From Acidobacteriota bacterium (GTDB taxonomy: Bacteria > Acidobacteriota > Terriglobia > Terriglobales > Acidobacteriaceae): a DNA stretch of 40,460 nucleotides. The stretch lies in assembly GCA_003010405.1 (NCBI GenBank), contig PJLO01000020.1, positions 1 through 40,460 on the forward strand. Reading direction: 5' to 3'. The translations under genes were made by a program, and so were the position numbers. Positions within the stretch are counted from its first letter, which is position 1; each line of letters opens with the position of its first letter. The notes beneath the pieces are model-generated. The model had not been told where the DNA came from and did no database searches. It saw only the letters and a list, made by a program, of their open reading frames with translations. Positions 9,301-16,628 of this stretch are shown here, one piece after another.

Positions 9301-10141
9301 CGGAGGGAAGACAAATCGATTCTGGCCGAGCCAGTATGCCAGCATGTACGCGTGGTCATCGATGGGTACAAGCAACTACAACGCCGCCCAGTTCAAGTTG
9401 CTGCGCAAGATGAGCCACGGTGTACAACTGCAATTCAGCTATACGCTCGCAAAGTCGCTCGATATGGGTTCCGATGCGGAGCGCACGATGTTTTCCTCCA
9501 GCACCGGCACCAACGTGGGAAGCAGCTTCGGGGCAATACTTAATTCCTGGAAACCGGGCTTGAACTACGCCCCATCCGATTTTGATGTCAGGCACCTGAT
9601 CAATGCCAACTGGGTTGCGGCGTTGCCGATTGGCAGGGGAAAAGCGCTGTTTGGCAATCTCAGTCCGGGAAAGGATCTTTGGTTCGGAAACTGGCAGCTC
9701 TCGGGTATTGTGCGCTGGAGCAGCGGCCTGCCTTTCAGTGTTATCAGCGGAAGAGGCTGGGGAACAAATTGGGCCCAAAAGAGCGGCATGATTCAGACGG
9801 GGCCAGTGAAGACTCACCATTCCGCGAACGTTTTTGCGGACCCGGCAGAGGCGCTGGCGAACATGCGCGATCCCTATCCGGGCGAAGCCGGACAACGTAA
9901 TAATTTCCGCGGCGATGGCTATTTCGGCATAGACGCTGCATTGTCGAAGAGTTGGAAGATTCGTGAGAGCAGCGGCCTTACCTTTGCGTGGGAGGTATTC
10001 AACGTCACGAACTCGGTTCGCTTCGATGTGAATCCGCTTACCTCGCTGCAGAACCTGACGACCAGCGGAGAATTCGGCGCTTATGCCGCGACGCTTACTA
10101 AGCCGCGCGTCCAGCAGTTCTCACTTCGCTATTCATTCTGA
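6236..10141 (+). CDS. Oar-like TonB-dependent outer-membrane receptor with carboxypeptidase-regulatory-like domain
   Basis: This very large receptor (1301 residues from the only upstream ATG) belongs to the Oar-like class abundant in acidobacteria. A hydrophobic signal segment (GLVVFLLLFSAAISFAQ) lies at about residues 69-85. It is followed by a carboxypeptidase-regulatory-like domain (SLRGNVTDPAGAQVTGAQV), a plug (GGRSDQGNVTLDGVDNND, SLVTKSGSNAFHGSLYEYTRG), and a long barrel ending with aromatic Phe (QQFSLRYSF). The start is doubtful. ATG 6236 puts about 68 residues before the signal peptide and overlaps btuD by 146 nt. GTG 6407 gives a conventional signal peptide but has no clear Shine-Dalgarno, and CTG 6383 follows AAGGA at a good distance. 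Its substrate is unknown. Position at the end of a riboswitch-led B12 operon suggests a corrinoid role, but such receptors often take up polymers. Confidence 0.85.
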   Translation: MIVKGASERRAAGKSIARSPGGPVSNSPRETADVIRKICVEHIIGIRIELSTATVSNVGGCGTYRLGRGLVVFLLLFSAAISFAQNSVSSLRGNVTDPAGAQVTGAQVVAENKGTSFTVSCATTSRGEYQFQQLPSGHYTISVTAQGFAAQLKHAELLVNQPATVNFSLSLQSVNTMVEVSEGASALNQVDASMGDAVNNATIQALPMEGRNVPELLSLQPGVLYLGNLRDQSHDSRDGASAGGRSDQGNVTLDGVDNNDHVRGYAFTGVLRSTLDSVQEFRVTTVGSGADTGRSSGAQVSLVTKSGSNAFHGSLYEYTRGSLGQANDWFNKQAELSSGLPNVPGKLSRNTFGASVGGPIKKNKIFFFVNYEGQRTDENQQQTMTVPTASLRAGNIQYWSGGQAVTLMPQQIARMDPNCSANGTCPLGAGVNPNVLAVLKQYPLPNGFAAGDGLNTASYSWSAPNPAVLNTYIARLDYAVSRRNWLFARGNLQNDKQYGVPQFPGQPASFISWDNSKGFVVGDTWEVTPNLVNNLHYGFTRQGYATRGIGQGQYANFYDISNLYAETRTTIVDVPVHNITDDLTWTHKSHTIQVGGNYRLIHNHRRSDALSYNYGYMNSYALVGAGIANTGQSLDPAAFGYPAVDGSFANSYDFAMANLSGLLNLVTTQANYRISSDGQTASLLAEGAMLDREFKSNEFEYYIQDSWRVRPNLTLTFGLRHTLLQTPYEIHGQQVQPTVDIDRWFKTRGQQAALGNSVQPDIYFAPSGQARGSKPYWPMQLGNIAPRLAVAFSPTAEKGLSRLLFGGSGKTAIRAGYGIYYDHYGQGIVNSFDQYGSFGLSESITNPTNVLTPDTSPRFTGIHDLPSITGTPASRITYPTLAPNDPLWTGFQIAHGLDDHMKTPYSHIFNFSIQRELPGGFVLEMAYIGRLGRNQLQQIDLAQPLDLVDKLSGQDYYAAATQLSKQKYAGATTVGAIPYFENMFPDAAGGGKSATQNIYNQWLPGNETGSLYMMDILCTPGCGGKTNRFWPSQYASMYAWSSMGTSNYNAAQFKLLRKMSHGVQLQFSYTLAKSLDMGSDAERTMFSSSTGTNVGSSFGAILNSWKPGLNYAPSDFDVRHLINANWVAALPIGRGKALFGNLSPGKDLWFGNWQLSGIVRWSSGLPFSVISGRGWGTNWAQKSGMIQTGPVKTHHSANVFADPAEALANMRDPYPGEAGQRNNFRGDGYFGIDAALSKSWKIRESSGLTFAWEVFNVTNSVRFDVNPLTSLQNLTTSGEFGAYAATLTKPRVQQFSLRYSF

Positions 10142-10166
10142 TTCTCACGTCCAGTAAAATGCGCGC

Positions 10167-10622
10167 ATGGTGATAGGTGTAATCAGCGACACGCATGGGG
10201 TGCTCAGGACGGAAGCCCGGAAAGCTTTGCGCGGCAGTGACCTGATTCTGCATGCAGGCGATCTGGGATCGGCGGAGATTCTGCGCGAACTCAATCGCAT
10301 TGCGCCCGTGGTCGCCGTGCGCGGCAACGTGGACACCGCGGAGTGGGCGAGACGTCTGCCTGTGGTAGAGGTGGCCGAGTGCGCGGAAAAGAGCTTTTAT
10401 GTTCTGCACCGTATTGCAGATCTGGACCTGAACCCGAAGGCAGCGGGATTTTCGGCGGTAATCTTTGGGCATTCGCATCGCCCGTCGATTGAATGGAGAG
10501 ACGGAGTTCTATTCTTTAACCCTGGGAGTGCGGGCCCGTGCCGATTGACGCTGCCGGTGACGGTTGGCAGGATTGAAATCGTCGACGGCGAGTTGCGTCC
10601 GGAAATCGTTCACCTTCTGTAA
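10167..10622 (+). CDS. Small metallophosphoesterase, YfcE/MJ0936 type
   Basis: The 151-residue protein is a minimal calcineurin-like phosphoesterase. Metal-binding motifs appear in order: GVISDTHG (residues 4-11), LHAGDLG (about 28-34), VRGNVD (about 51-56), and FGHSHRP with NPGSAG near the C terminus. This matches the YfcE/MJ0936 class of manganese-dependent cytosolic phosphodiesterases, whose physiological substrates are mostly undefined. It starts 25 nt after the receptor stop and could be read through from the B12 operon, although nothing in its sequence ties it to corrinoids. It is convergent with the nucleotidyltransferase gene; the stops are about 5 nt apart. Confidence 0.88.
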   Translation: MVIGVISDTHGVLRTEARKALRGSDLILHAGDLGSAEILRELNRIAPVVAVRGNVDTAEWARRLPVVEVAECAEKSFYVLHRIADLDLNPKAAGFSAVIFGHSHRPSIEWRDGVLFFNPGSAGPCRLTLPVTVGRIEIVDGELRPEIVHLL

Positions 10623-10627
10623 CGGTT

Positions 10628-11713
10628 CTACCAAATCCCTTTGTCGCTGCCCGTAAGTTTGTAGCTGATAGCGGCTGCTGACGCCAAGCCGGGCAAAAGT
10701 GATAGCCGCAGAGTTCCCTCAACATCTCCTCGCAGCGCAGCTGCGGCGATCTGCGCGAAATAAAGCTGAGCTCCCTGGGGCACAATGGGCACGCGAATAA
10801 ATCGTGCCTTGAAGTACACCTTTTCGCCTCCGAGGAGTGCGTCGGCAAGAACCTGCGAGGGCAGCACAACGGGCGTGCCGCGATACTGCTGGACGTAGTC
10901 GCTGACAATGCGAAGAAGCGAGCAGACGCCCTTCCAGATACCTCCCAGCGAGGCGGCACGCTGCAATTCAGCGAAGTCCACGGCACCGGATTCCACCAGG
11001 GTGGCGATATTCACGATGTCGCAGAGGCGGAAATAAAAATGACGGTACATCCGCTGCATCGTGGCGACAATGATGCGCTCTTCGGGAGCAGGTACGTTGA
11101 ACTCAAAGCCCAGGACAGACTGCTTTACTCGTCGGGAAACGAAGCGTTGTGCCAGGGCATTCTGCTCGCCGGTCTGCCCAAGGCGCTGCGCGTGAACCTC
11201 GATAGCTTCGGGAAGATTTGGAACAATGAAATTCCGTTTGTTGGCGAGGGAATCGCCCCAGCTCTGAGGCTCAATTCTTGCAGTGAATTGAGCAGTCATT
11301 ACGTCGCAGACCTCTTTTGCACTGGCGGTGGTGTAAAGGTCAAGATCGCCGCCTAGATCGGGCCAATGATCAAGCGTCTTCATCACAGTAATGCGACAGC
11401 CAGAGGTTTCAAGGGCTTCGATGATCTCGTGAAGGTGCCGCACCGCGTTGCTTATGCGGAGGTGTTCCTGGTTGATCCGAGCCTGGCATCGAGAGATCAG
11501 CTCGTGGTTCCCGGAACGTTCTGCGATGGATTGCAGCGGAGTGAGAGCGCGCAACACAACGTGATGGGAATCGGCCAGCGACGTCAGTTGATTGAAATCG
11601 TACTCACCGAGCGCGGAGAGCAGGGCATAGGCCTGCGGGGCGCGGTCTGGAGCCAATGTGAGGGACGAAAGCGCCTGAATGAATGCAGTCTCTTGAAAGC
11701 TGGTTATGGCCAT
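10628..11713 (-). CDS. Putative nucleotidyltransferase family protein (NTP_transf_5-like)
   Basis: The 361-residue protein resembles the uncharacterised nucleotidyltransferase family (PF14907 type). The supporting feature is the central ITVMKTLDHWPDLGGDLDLY segment (about residues 108-127), where a Lys lies before a G-G-D-L-D-L motif that would supply the catalytic acidic pair. Around it is a mostly helical protein without signal peptide, so it is probably cytoplasmic. Members are often found near polysaccharide or secretion genes, but no such neighbour is present here. It is alone on the minus strand, convergent with the phosphoesterase. The function cannot be stated more exactly, and the family call rests on one motif region. 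Confidence 0.6.
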   Translation of the reverse strand: MAITSFQETAFIQALSSLTLAPDRAPQAYALLSALGEYDFNQLTSLADSHHVVLRALTPLQSIAERSGNHELISRCQARINQEHLRISNAVRHLHEIIEALETSGCRITVMKTLDHWPDLGGDLDLYTTASAKEVCDVMTAQFTARIEPQSWGDSLANKRNFIVPNLPEAIEVHAQRLGQTGEQNALAQRFVSRRVKQSVLGFEFNVPAPEERIIVATMQRMYRHFYFRLCDIVNIATLVESGAVDFAELQRAASLGGIWKGVCSLLRIVSDYVQQYRGTPVVLPSQVLADALLGGEKVYFKARFIRVPIVPQGAQLYFAQIAAAALRGDVEGTLRLSLLPGLASAAAISYKLTGSDKGIW

Positions 11714-11818
11714 AAATTTTGTGGCATGAGGAGCACCGCCGACGACAGGCTTGGATGAACAGACTGAGCGGGAAGTTGGACTGCTAACTTAGCGATCCTT
11801 GTTTGTCTTGGCCTGGTA

Positions 11819-11834
11819 CTAAGAATTTTCTTAG
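11819..11834. promoter_or_regulatory. Perfect 16-bp palindrome in intergenic region
   Basis: The sequence ctaagaattttcttag is a perfect palindrome. It lies between the minus-strand nucleotidyltransferase (start 11713) and the plus-strand secreted protein (start about 12024). On the plus strand it is followed by a T-rich run, but no plus-strand gene precedes it, so a terminator role is unlikely. An operator for a dimeric regulator is possible. An AT-rich tract at about 11897-11932 may contain promoter elements for the downstream gene. Confidence 0.35.
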
Positions 11835-12023
11835 TTTTGTATTTTGTACCCTGTGGATTTAGCCCTTTGCGCAATTGCGCCGTCCTGCAACTAACCATTT
11901 TTAAAGAGTTTAATTTAATAAAAGTTCTGGGTTGCAACGTGCTTGTTGCTAGTTAGACGTCTGCGATTCGCCGGTCGGTAAAAATTCGCCGGGTGACAGA
12001 TGACAGTGAATTGGAGATTCCCA

Positions 12024-12395
12024 TTGAAATCAAAGTTGATTTGCGCAGCAATTCTGACAATGGCCTTTGCGGTTCCCGCAGCGGCAGAGGTTTCGGTATT
12101 CATCGGAGTAGCGCCTCCAGCGGTTGTTTACGAACGCCCTGTTCCTGTACCGGGGCCTGGGTTTGTCTGGGTGGAAGGGTACTGGGTTCCGGTTGGTCAT
12201 CATTACAGATGGTGCCGGGGGCATTGGGAGCGTCCGCCCTATGAGAGTGCTATCTGGGTAGGCCCACGCTACGAGCGTGAGGGGCATGGCTGGCGTTATC
12301 ACAGAGGCTACTGGCGCGGCCACGGGCACGATCACGGGCACCACTATGGCTGGGAACACGGTCATGGACACAGACATGGACATGGCCGTGACTAG
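12024..12395 (+). CDS. Secreted YXWGXW-repeat-like protein with His/Gly-rich C terminus
   Basis: The start is chosen as TTG at 12024, because ttggagattccca places a GGAG Shine-Dalgarno 8 nt upstream and the product then begins with a clean signal peptide (LKSKLICAAILTMAFAVPAAA). An ATG at 12000 is also in frame but has no ribosome site. The mature protein contains PGFVWVEGYWVPVGHHYRWCRGHWERPPY and similar aromatic-Gly-Tyr-Trp units, related to the YXWGXW repeat family of secreted proteobacterial and acidobacterial proteins. It ends in a tail of about 30 residues consisting almost entirely of His, Gly, Arg and Asp. Metal binding by that tail is an inference. The gene is monocistronic and convergent with cpoB. 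Confidence 0.72.
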   Translation: MKSKLICAAILTMAFAVPAAAEVSVFIGVAPPAVVYERPVPVPGPGFVWVEGYWVPVGHHYRWCRGHWERPPYESAIWVGPRYEREGHGWRYHRGYWRGHGHDHGHHYGWEHGHGHRHGHGRD

Positions 12396-12456
12396 ACTTA
12401 AATTGGAAATAGAAAATGAGAAGCAGCCGTAACGCGAGAACCGGTAAGTTTCACGT

Positions 12457-12481
12457 GCGCTGGCAGAGGTACAGCCAGCGC
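12457..12481. terminator. Inverted repeat between convergent genes, possible terminator
   Basis: gcgctggc (12457-12464) pairs perfectly with gccagcgc (12474-12481) across a 9-nt loop. It lies between the stop of the secreted His-rich protein gene and the cpoB stop on the other strand. There is no clean T run on either side, so it is a weak or Rho-assisted terminator at best. Confidence 0.4.
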
Positions 12482-12499
12482 AACGCTCTTGCTTCGGCT

Positions 12500-13375
12500 T
12501 TAACGTGCTTTGGGAGTTGCGCCGCTCGGGCGCGGTGCTGCCACACCCAGTTTGTGCAGACGCTCGCGAGCCTGCGTGGCTTCGATGGAGCGGGGATAGC
12601 GTTGAATGAGGGCGTTCAGTTCGCGGACTCCCGCATCCTTCCGCCCGAGTTCAAGGAGCGAATAGCCCTTCTTCAGGTGGGCTGCCGCGGCTTTGTTGCC
12701 ACCAGGGAACTGTTCGAGCACTTTGTCGTAATCGGCGACAGCAGCCGCGAATTTTCCGGCGCGGTACTCCATTTCGGCAATGTAGAACTGTGAATTGCCT
12801 GCCAGATCCGTGTTGGAGTAGTACTTTATGTACTCCCGAAATTGCGAGAGCGCCAGCTCGTATCGTCCGGCGTTGTAGTCGCGCAGGGCGTTGTTATAAA
12901 GCACGTCAGCGGGAGGCACCTGAGCGGCAGCGCTGCCGGGCGCAGGTCCAGTCGTCGGGGAAGCGCCTCCAGATTGGGTTATATTCTGCTGCTGGTTCTG
13001 AATGTCCTCCAGTTGCTTGGTGACCTTGGTCAGCCGCGATTTCAGCTCGTCGAGAGAATCATTGAGCGTCTGGAGCTGTCCAGAAACCTGATCGATCTTG
13101 GCCTGCGAGTCGGTGTTCTGCTGCTGGAGAGTCTTCTGCGTGGCCTGTACCGAGTCTGTAAGCTTGTTCATGTTATCGGTGGTTTGCTCGATCAGACTCC
13201 GCATGATACCCATGCGCTCGTCAAACGACTGCTGCATTTTGGCCATCCGGTCGGCCAGGTCCTGAACCTGGGTTTGGAGCTGAACAATCTCCCTGGAGAC
13301 AGCAAAGGCCGGGGCCGCAGGTGCGGCCACTATCAGGAAAAAGACTGCGATAAAGGTAACTTTTTTCAAATTCAT
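12500..13375 (-). CDS. cpoB: Tol-Pal system protein CpoB/YbgF
   Basis: This periplasmic protein links the Tol-Pal machine to septal peptidoglycan synthesis. Start ATG 13375 was chosen because cggag lies 8 nt upstream and it gives a signal peptide (MNLKKVTFIAVFFLIVAAPAAPAFA); upstream in-frame codons would add an unlikely leader. The mature protein has a long coiled coil (about residues 28-140, heptad-like with many Gln and Leu), a Gly/Pro/Ala linker, and C-terminal TPR-like repeats (DVLYNNALRDYNAGRYELAL, SQFYIAEMEYRAGKFAAAV, AHLKKGYSLLELGRKDAG). That coil-plus-TPR order is the CpoB architecture. The total of 291 residues is normal. It is the last gene of the tol operon, separated from pal by a 153-nt spacer holding a strong hairpin. 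Confidence 0.92.
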   Translation of the reverse strand: MNLKKVTFIAVFFLIVAAPAAPAFAVSREIVQLQTQVQDLADRMAKMQQSFDERMGIMRSLIEQTTDNMNKLTDSVQATQKTLQQQNTDSQAKIDQVSGQLQTLNDSLDELKSRLTKVTKQLEDIQNQQQNITQSGGASPTTGPAPGSAAAQVPPADVLYNNALRDYNAGRYELALSQFREYIKYYSNTDLAGNSQFYIAEMEYRAGKFAAAVADYDKVLEQFPGGNKAAAAHLKKGYSLLELGRKDAGVRELNALIQRYPRSIEATQARERLHKLGVAAPRPSGATPKAR

Positions 13376-13478
13376 TTCTATCTCCGGGCGCTTCGGTACC
13401 GGACTCTTCGCACGATTTGCGAAGGCAGTGAGCAATTCCGAGTTTAATACAACCGACCAATTCAGCAAGATGAGTAAC

Positions 13479-13504
13479 TGAGGGGCGCCCGCAGACGCCC
13501 CTCA
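13479..13504. terminator. GC-rich hairpin between pal and cpoB
   Basis: tgaggggcg (13479-13487) pairs perfectly with cgcccctca (13496-13504) around an 8-nt loop. It sits in the 153-nt spacer between pal and cpoB. There is no T run on the minus strand, so it may be an mRNA-stabilising or processing hairpin rather than a full terminator. Confidence 0.45.
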
Positions 13505-13528
13505 ACTGATGTGACGCAAGACGCAACC

Positions 13529-14275
13529 TTACTTCTGTCCGTAGACGAAGTGAGCGCGGCGGTTCTGCTGCCAGCAGGATTCCGTGCTCTCGGTGCAGAA
13601 CGGCTTTTCCTTTCCGTAGCTGATGACCCGGATCTGGTTAGCTGGAACGCCAGCCTGAATCAGCGCGCTGCGAGCCGCATTGGCGCGATTGTCGCCAAGG
13701 GCCATGTTGTAGTCCGTGGAGCCGCGTTCATCGCAGTGTCCCTCGATTGTGAACTTCATCGACGGATGGGCCTTGAAGAATGCAGCATCGGCCTCAATTG
13801 CGGCCTTGTCTTCGGCACGCAAGTCGTAGCGGTCATAGTCGAAGTAGATGTCCTTTGCCGACTGCGCAAACAGAGCTTCGTCGCTCGGGGCAGCTTCGGC
13901 TTGCGGTTGCGAAGGTGGCGGAGGCGGCTCAACCACGGTAAGGCGAGCAGTCGCATCTACGGAACCACCGGCGCCCGTTGCTGTGAGGCGATAAGTGGTG
14001 GAGGTGCTCGGCGACACACTCTTCGAACCGCTGGGCTGAACGCTTCCAATGCCCTCGATGCTGACGTTGGTTGCATCCTGAGTCGACCAGGTAAGGGTCG
14101 CAGAAGCGCCACGGTCGATGCTCTCAGGGCTGACGCTCAGGGTGGCTTTTGGAGCGGGCGGCGGAGGCGCGGCGGGCGGGGCCGCGGGAACTTGCTTCTT
14201 CTTGCAGCCACCCACGACGGCAATGGTCGCCAAGGCTAGCACTAGAACGCTCAATTTCATTTTGCGATGTTTCAA
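13529..14275 (-). CDS. pal: Peptidoglycan-associated lipoprotein Pal with an Ig-like spacer domain
   Basis: This outer-membrane lipoprotein of the Tol-Pal complex binds peptidoglycan. TTG 14275 is preferred because GGAGG stands 6 nt upstream; ATG 14260 is the alternative. The lipobox VVGGC (about residues 19-23) is followed by a Pro/Ala linker, then an Ig-like beta-sandwich (ATLSVSPESIDRGASATLTW through TYRLTATGAGGSVDATARLTV). A second Pro-rich linker leads to an OmpA-type C-terminal domain with IYFDYDRYDLR, FTIEGHCDERGSTDYNMALG and NRRAHFVY. The DERG..EYN-like motif with conserved Asp and Arg binds meso-diaminopimelate in known Pal proteins. Classical Pal has no Ig-like insert, so this one is longer (248 aa). 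tolB lies upstream. Confidence 0.93.
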   Translation of the reverse strand: MKHRKMKLSVLVLALATIAVVGGCKKKQVPAAPPAAPPPPAPKATLSVSPESIDRGASATLTWSTQDATNVSIEGIGSVQPSGSKSVSPSTSTTYRLTATGAGGSVDATARLTVVEPPPPPSQPQAEAAPSDEALFAQSAKDIYFDYDRYDLRAEDKAAIEADAAFFKAHPSMKFTIEGHCDERGSTDYNMALGDNRANAARSALIQAGVPANQIRVISYGKEKPFCTESTESCWQQNRRAHFVYGQK

Positions 14276-14398
14276 TTCATTCCTCCAAAGCGAGAGAGCT
14301 CGCAGTTGCCGATATGTAGACCTTCGCTGCACAATCTTAGTCTCTGAAACACCACAGCTTCAAAATTCGCAACGAATCTTAACAGAATTGCCGTTTGT

Positions 14399-15724
14399 TT
14401 ATTTCCAGCTCCAGTTGGGTTGCGAATTGGAACCACTAAAAGTTAATTGAGTTTGCTGGCTTCCATCGGCCAGCATCGACCATATCTGCTCGCCACCGCT
14501 GCGGGTGGACTGATAGACAATGTGACGGCCATCCGGAGACCAGGATGGGAAGTCGTTTCGCCCACCATCATGAGTGAGTTGTACCCATTGGCGGCTCGCC
14601 ACGTCCATTATGTAAATATCGGAAGCGCCAGGCGCTCCGGGGCCGTAGTGGCGGACCCAGGCGAAGGCGAGAAACTGGCCGTTGGGAGACCACGAGGGAG
14701 AGACAGCATAACCCTGATCGGTGATCCGCTGCACGTTGGTTCCATCGCTTTCCATGATGAAGATCTGCGGAAGGCCGGAACGTCCACTTACCCAGGCAAT
14801 CTGTGCGTTAGTCTTGGGGTTCCACACGGGCGAAACGTCGGGGCCGTGAACCGATGTCAGACGCTTGAGATTATTTCCGTACTGATCGCAAACGTAAATC
14901 TCAGGATCGCCAGAGCGGGAAGACGAGAAGGCTATGCGGCTTCCGTCCGAACTCCAGGCAGGCGACAGCGTTGTGCCCCCAAAAGAAGGAAAGTTGACGA
15001 GTCGACTAAGTTCGAGCGACCACATGGCGATATTCGGGCCGCCCTTCAGAAACGAGGAAAAAGCGATGCGCGAATTATCCGGCGAAACGCGGGGCGAGAG
15101 GGAGATGGAGCCAAGCCTGGTAACCGGGTGCTGTGCAGCACCGTCATAGTCCATTGCCCAGACCTCTTTGTGGCCGGTGCGGTTGCTAATGAAATAAAGC
15201 TTGCTCTCCGCGATTCCAGAGACTCCGCCGCCTAAGCGGAAGATGATTTCGTCAGCAAACCGATGGGCAATTCTCCGTGCATTTTCGGCAGTTGCGCTTT
15301 CGCGATACTGCTTGGCCAGCACCTGCGGGTTCTGCGCGTTTTTGACGTCAAAGAGCCAGCCCTGCACCTGCAGCGATTCGCCATTGACGCCGAGCGATCC
15401 AAACGCGAGCATCGCAGCCTTGGGCGGTGGGGTGCCCCATTGATCCAAGTGGACGTCAGCGGGGCCGCCAATTGCGCCCAGAGGATAGAAGCTCTTGGAG
15501 ACCATTTCAAAAATGCCAGATTGACGGAGATCATTAAACAGCACGTCGTTGAAGGCTTTATCGAGTGCGGCGGAACGCGAGTCCGCGCTAATGATCTTGA
15601 AGTCCGGCACTGCGAGACGAAGCTTCTCGCCTCCGACTCCTGTGCCCGTACGAATCCAGTCCTGTGAAACGGCAGGCAACACCAGCGCGAAAAGAAGGAC
15701 GGACAAGACTGCGAAACGCTTCAT
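14399..15724 (-). CDS. tolB: Tol-Pal system beta-propeller protein TolB
   Basis: This 441-residue periplasmic protein has a signal peptide (MKRFAVLSVLLFALVLPAVS). Its N-terminal alpha/beta domain has the sequence KLRLAVPDFKIISADSRSAALDKAFNDVLFNDLRQSGIF, and six-bladed beta-propeller repeats of the PD40/WD40-like type follow, each with a motif such as SPRVSPDNSRIAFSS, SPAWSSDGSRIAFSS, SPSWSPNGQFLAFAW and FPSWSPDGRHIVYQS. TolB binds Pal and is released by TolA when the proton-motive TolQR motor works. It lies between the TonB/TolA-like gene and pal on the minus strand, in the canonical order. Length and domain order are as expected. Confidence 0.95.
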   Translation of the reverse strand: MKRFAVLSVLLFALVLPAVSQDWIRTGTGVGGEKLRLAVPDFKIISADSRSAALDKAFNDVLFNDLRQSGIFEMVSKSFYPLGAIGGPADVHLDQWGTPPPKAAMLAFGSLGVNGESLQVQGWLFDVKNAQNPQVLAKQYRESATAENARRIAHRFADEIIFRLGGGVSGIAESKLYFISNRTGHKEVWAMDYDGAAQHPVTRLGSISLSPRVSPDNSRIAFSSFLKGGPNIAMWSLELSRLVNFPSFGGTTLSPAWSSDGSRIAFSSSRSGDPEIYVCDQYGNNLKRLTSVHGPDVSPVWNPKTNAQIAWVSGRSGLPQIFIMESDGTNVQRITDQGYAVSPSWSPNGQFLAFAWVRHYGPGAPGASDIYIMDVASRQWVQLTHDGGRNDFPSWSPDGRHIVYQSTRSGGEQIWSMLADGSQQTQLTFSGSNSQPNWSWK

Positions 15725-15755
15725 TCAACTCTCCCCAAATGCAGCGGCGCGGCGA

Positions 15756-16628
15756 TCAGCGCCGGTAATCAAACCAAAATTCCACGGAAATAGAGTTGCC
15801 GCGGTACTCCTGTGGCAGCGCGCCGAAGGTGTCGATTCGCTGCAAAGTTCGCACGGCTGAGATATCGAGCGATGGAATGCCCGACGATTGCTCAACGCGT
15901 ATGTGAGAAGGACGGCCATCGCGCGAGATGTCAAAAACTATGTAAACTCGCTTCGCGGAGCTGATATTCGGGTTCACCTCACTTTGCCAGTATTGGCGAA
16001 CCTTTCTTGCCACTCCGTCGGCATACCATCCAAAGCGAGTGCCAAAGGTGCCGGTGCCTCCTTCACCAAACTGCATTCCTCCAGCGGTGCTGCCGCTTTG
16101 GAACATTGTGTAGGGACCGGCAACGGGACCGCCCGCGCCGAAGGGAACGACGTTCTCAACATTTGCCACCTCTCGCGAACGTTCGCGCGTTGCCGTTGTC
16201 ACTCCCTGCTGTTTCGAGAGGTGGCGCGAATTTTCACGAGAGGTCGCAATGACCGTGGCTTTCTCCTTTGCACCCTTCTTTCTCGCGTTCTTGTCGGGAA
16301 TCGCGATGGCGCTATCGTCTTCCCTGGTTTCCTTCGCTTTCGGCGCGGGAAGAGACTGCGACAAGCCCTTGCTGTCATTGGCCAGCACGTTTCCGGGCTT
16401 GGCCCGAGGATTCGGAGGCAAGGGAATTCCTCCTACCAGGCGCGCGCTCATCGCTCCGCCTGAGAGGCCACCGTCGCCATTGCTGCCCCAACTTTCTCCA
16501 CTGTTGTGGGAGAGCATGGCCGGGATAAAGAGCACACAGGACAAAAGCGCCACATGCATTGCTGTGGAGACGGCCAGCGATTTTCCCAGCGCTTCCTTGT
16601 GACCGTAGATGTCAGCGTCCAGAGGCAT
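15756..16628 (-). CDS. tolA: TolA/TonB-type energy-transducing protein
   Basis: The 290-residue protein has one N-terminal membrane anchor (AVSTAMHVALLSCVLFIPAML, about residues 18-38), a charged and low-complexity periplasmic spacer, and a C-terminal TonB-like domain (VRQYWQSEVNPNISSAKRVYIVFDISRDGRPSHIRVEQSSG). Position between tolR and tolB argues for a TolA function, connecting the TolQR motor to TolB-Pal. In acidobacteria the same protein might also drive the TonB-dependent receptors. Fold alone cannot separate TonB from TolA. The start overlaps the tolR 3' end by 17 nt. The spacer is shorter than the long helix of enterobacterial TolA. Confidence 0.85.
   Translation of the reverse strand: MPLDADIYGHKEALGKSLAVSTAMHVALLSCVLFIPAMLSHNSGESWGSNGDGGLSGGAMSARLVGGIPLPPNPRAKPGNVLANDSKGLSQSLPAPKAKETREDDSAIAIPDKNARKKGAKEKATVIATSRENSRHLSKQQGVTTATRERSREVANVENVVPFGAGGPVAGPYTMFQSGSTAGGMQFGEGGTGTFGTRFGWYADGVARKVRQYWQSEVNPNISSAKRVYIVFDISRDGRPSHIRVEQSSGIPSLDISAVRTLQRIDTFGALPQEYRGNSISVEFWFDYRR

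Noticed and set aside
13511..14239. Plus-strand ORF of 242 codons opposite pal
   Set aside because: Antisense to a clear Pal gene; no domain or signal of its own.
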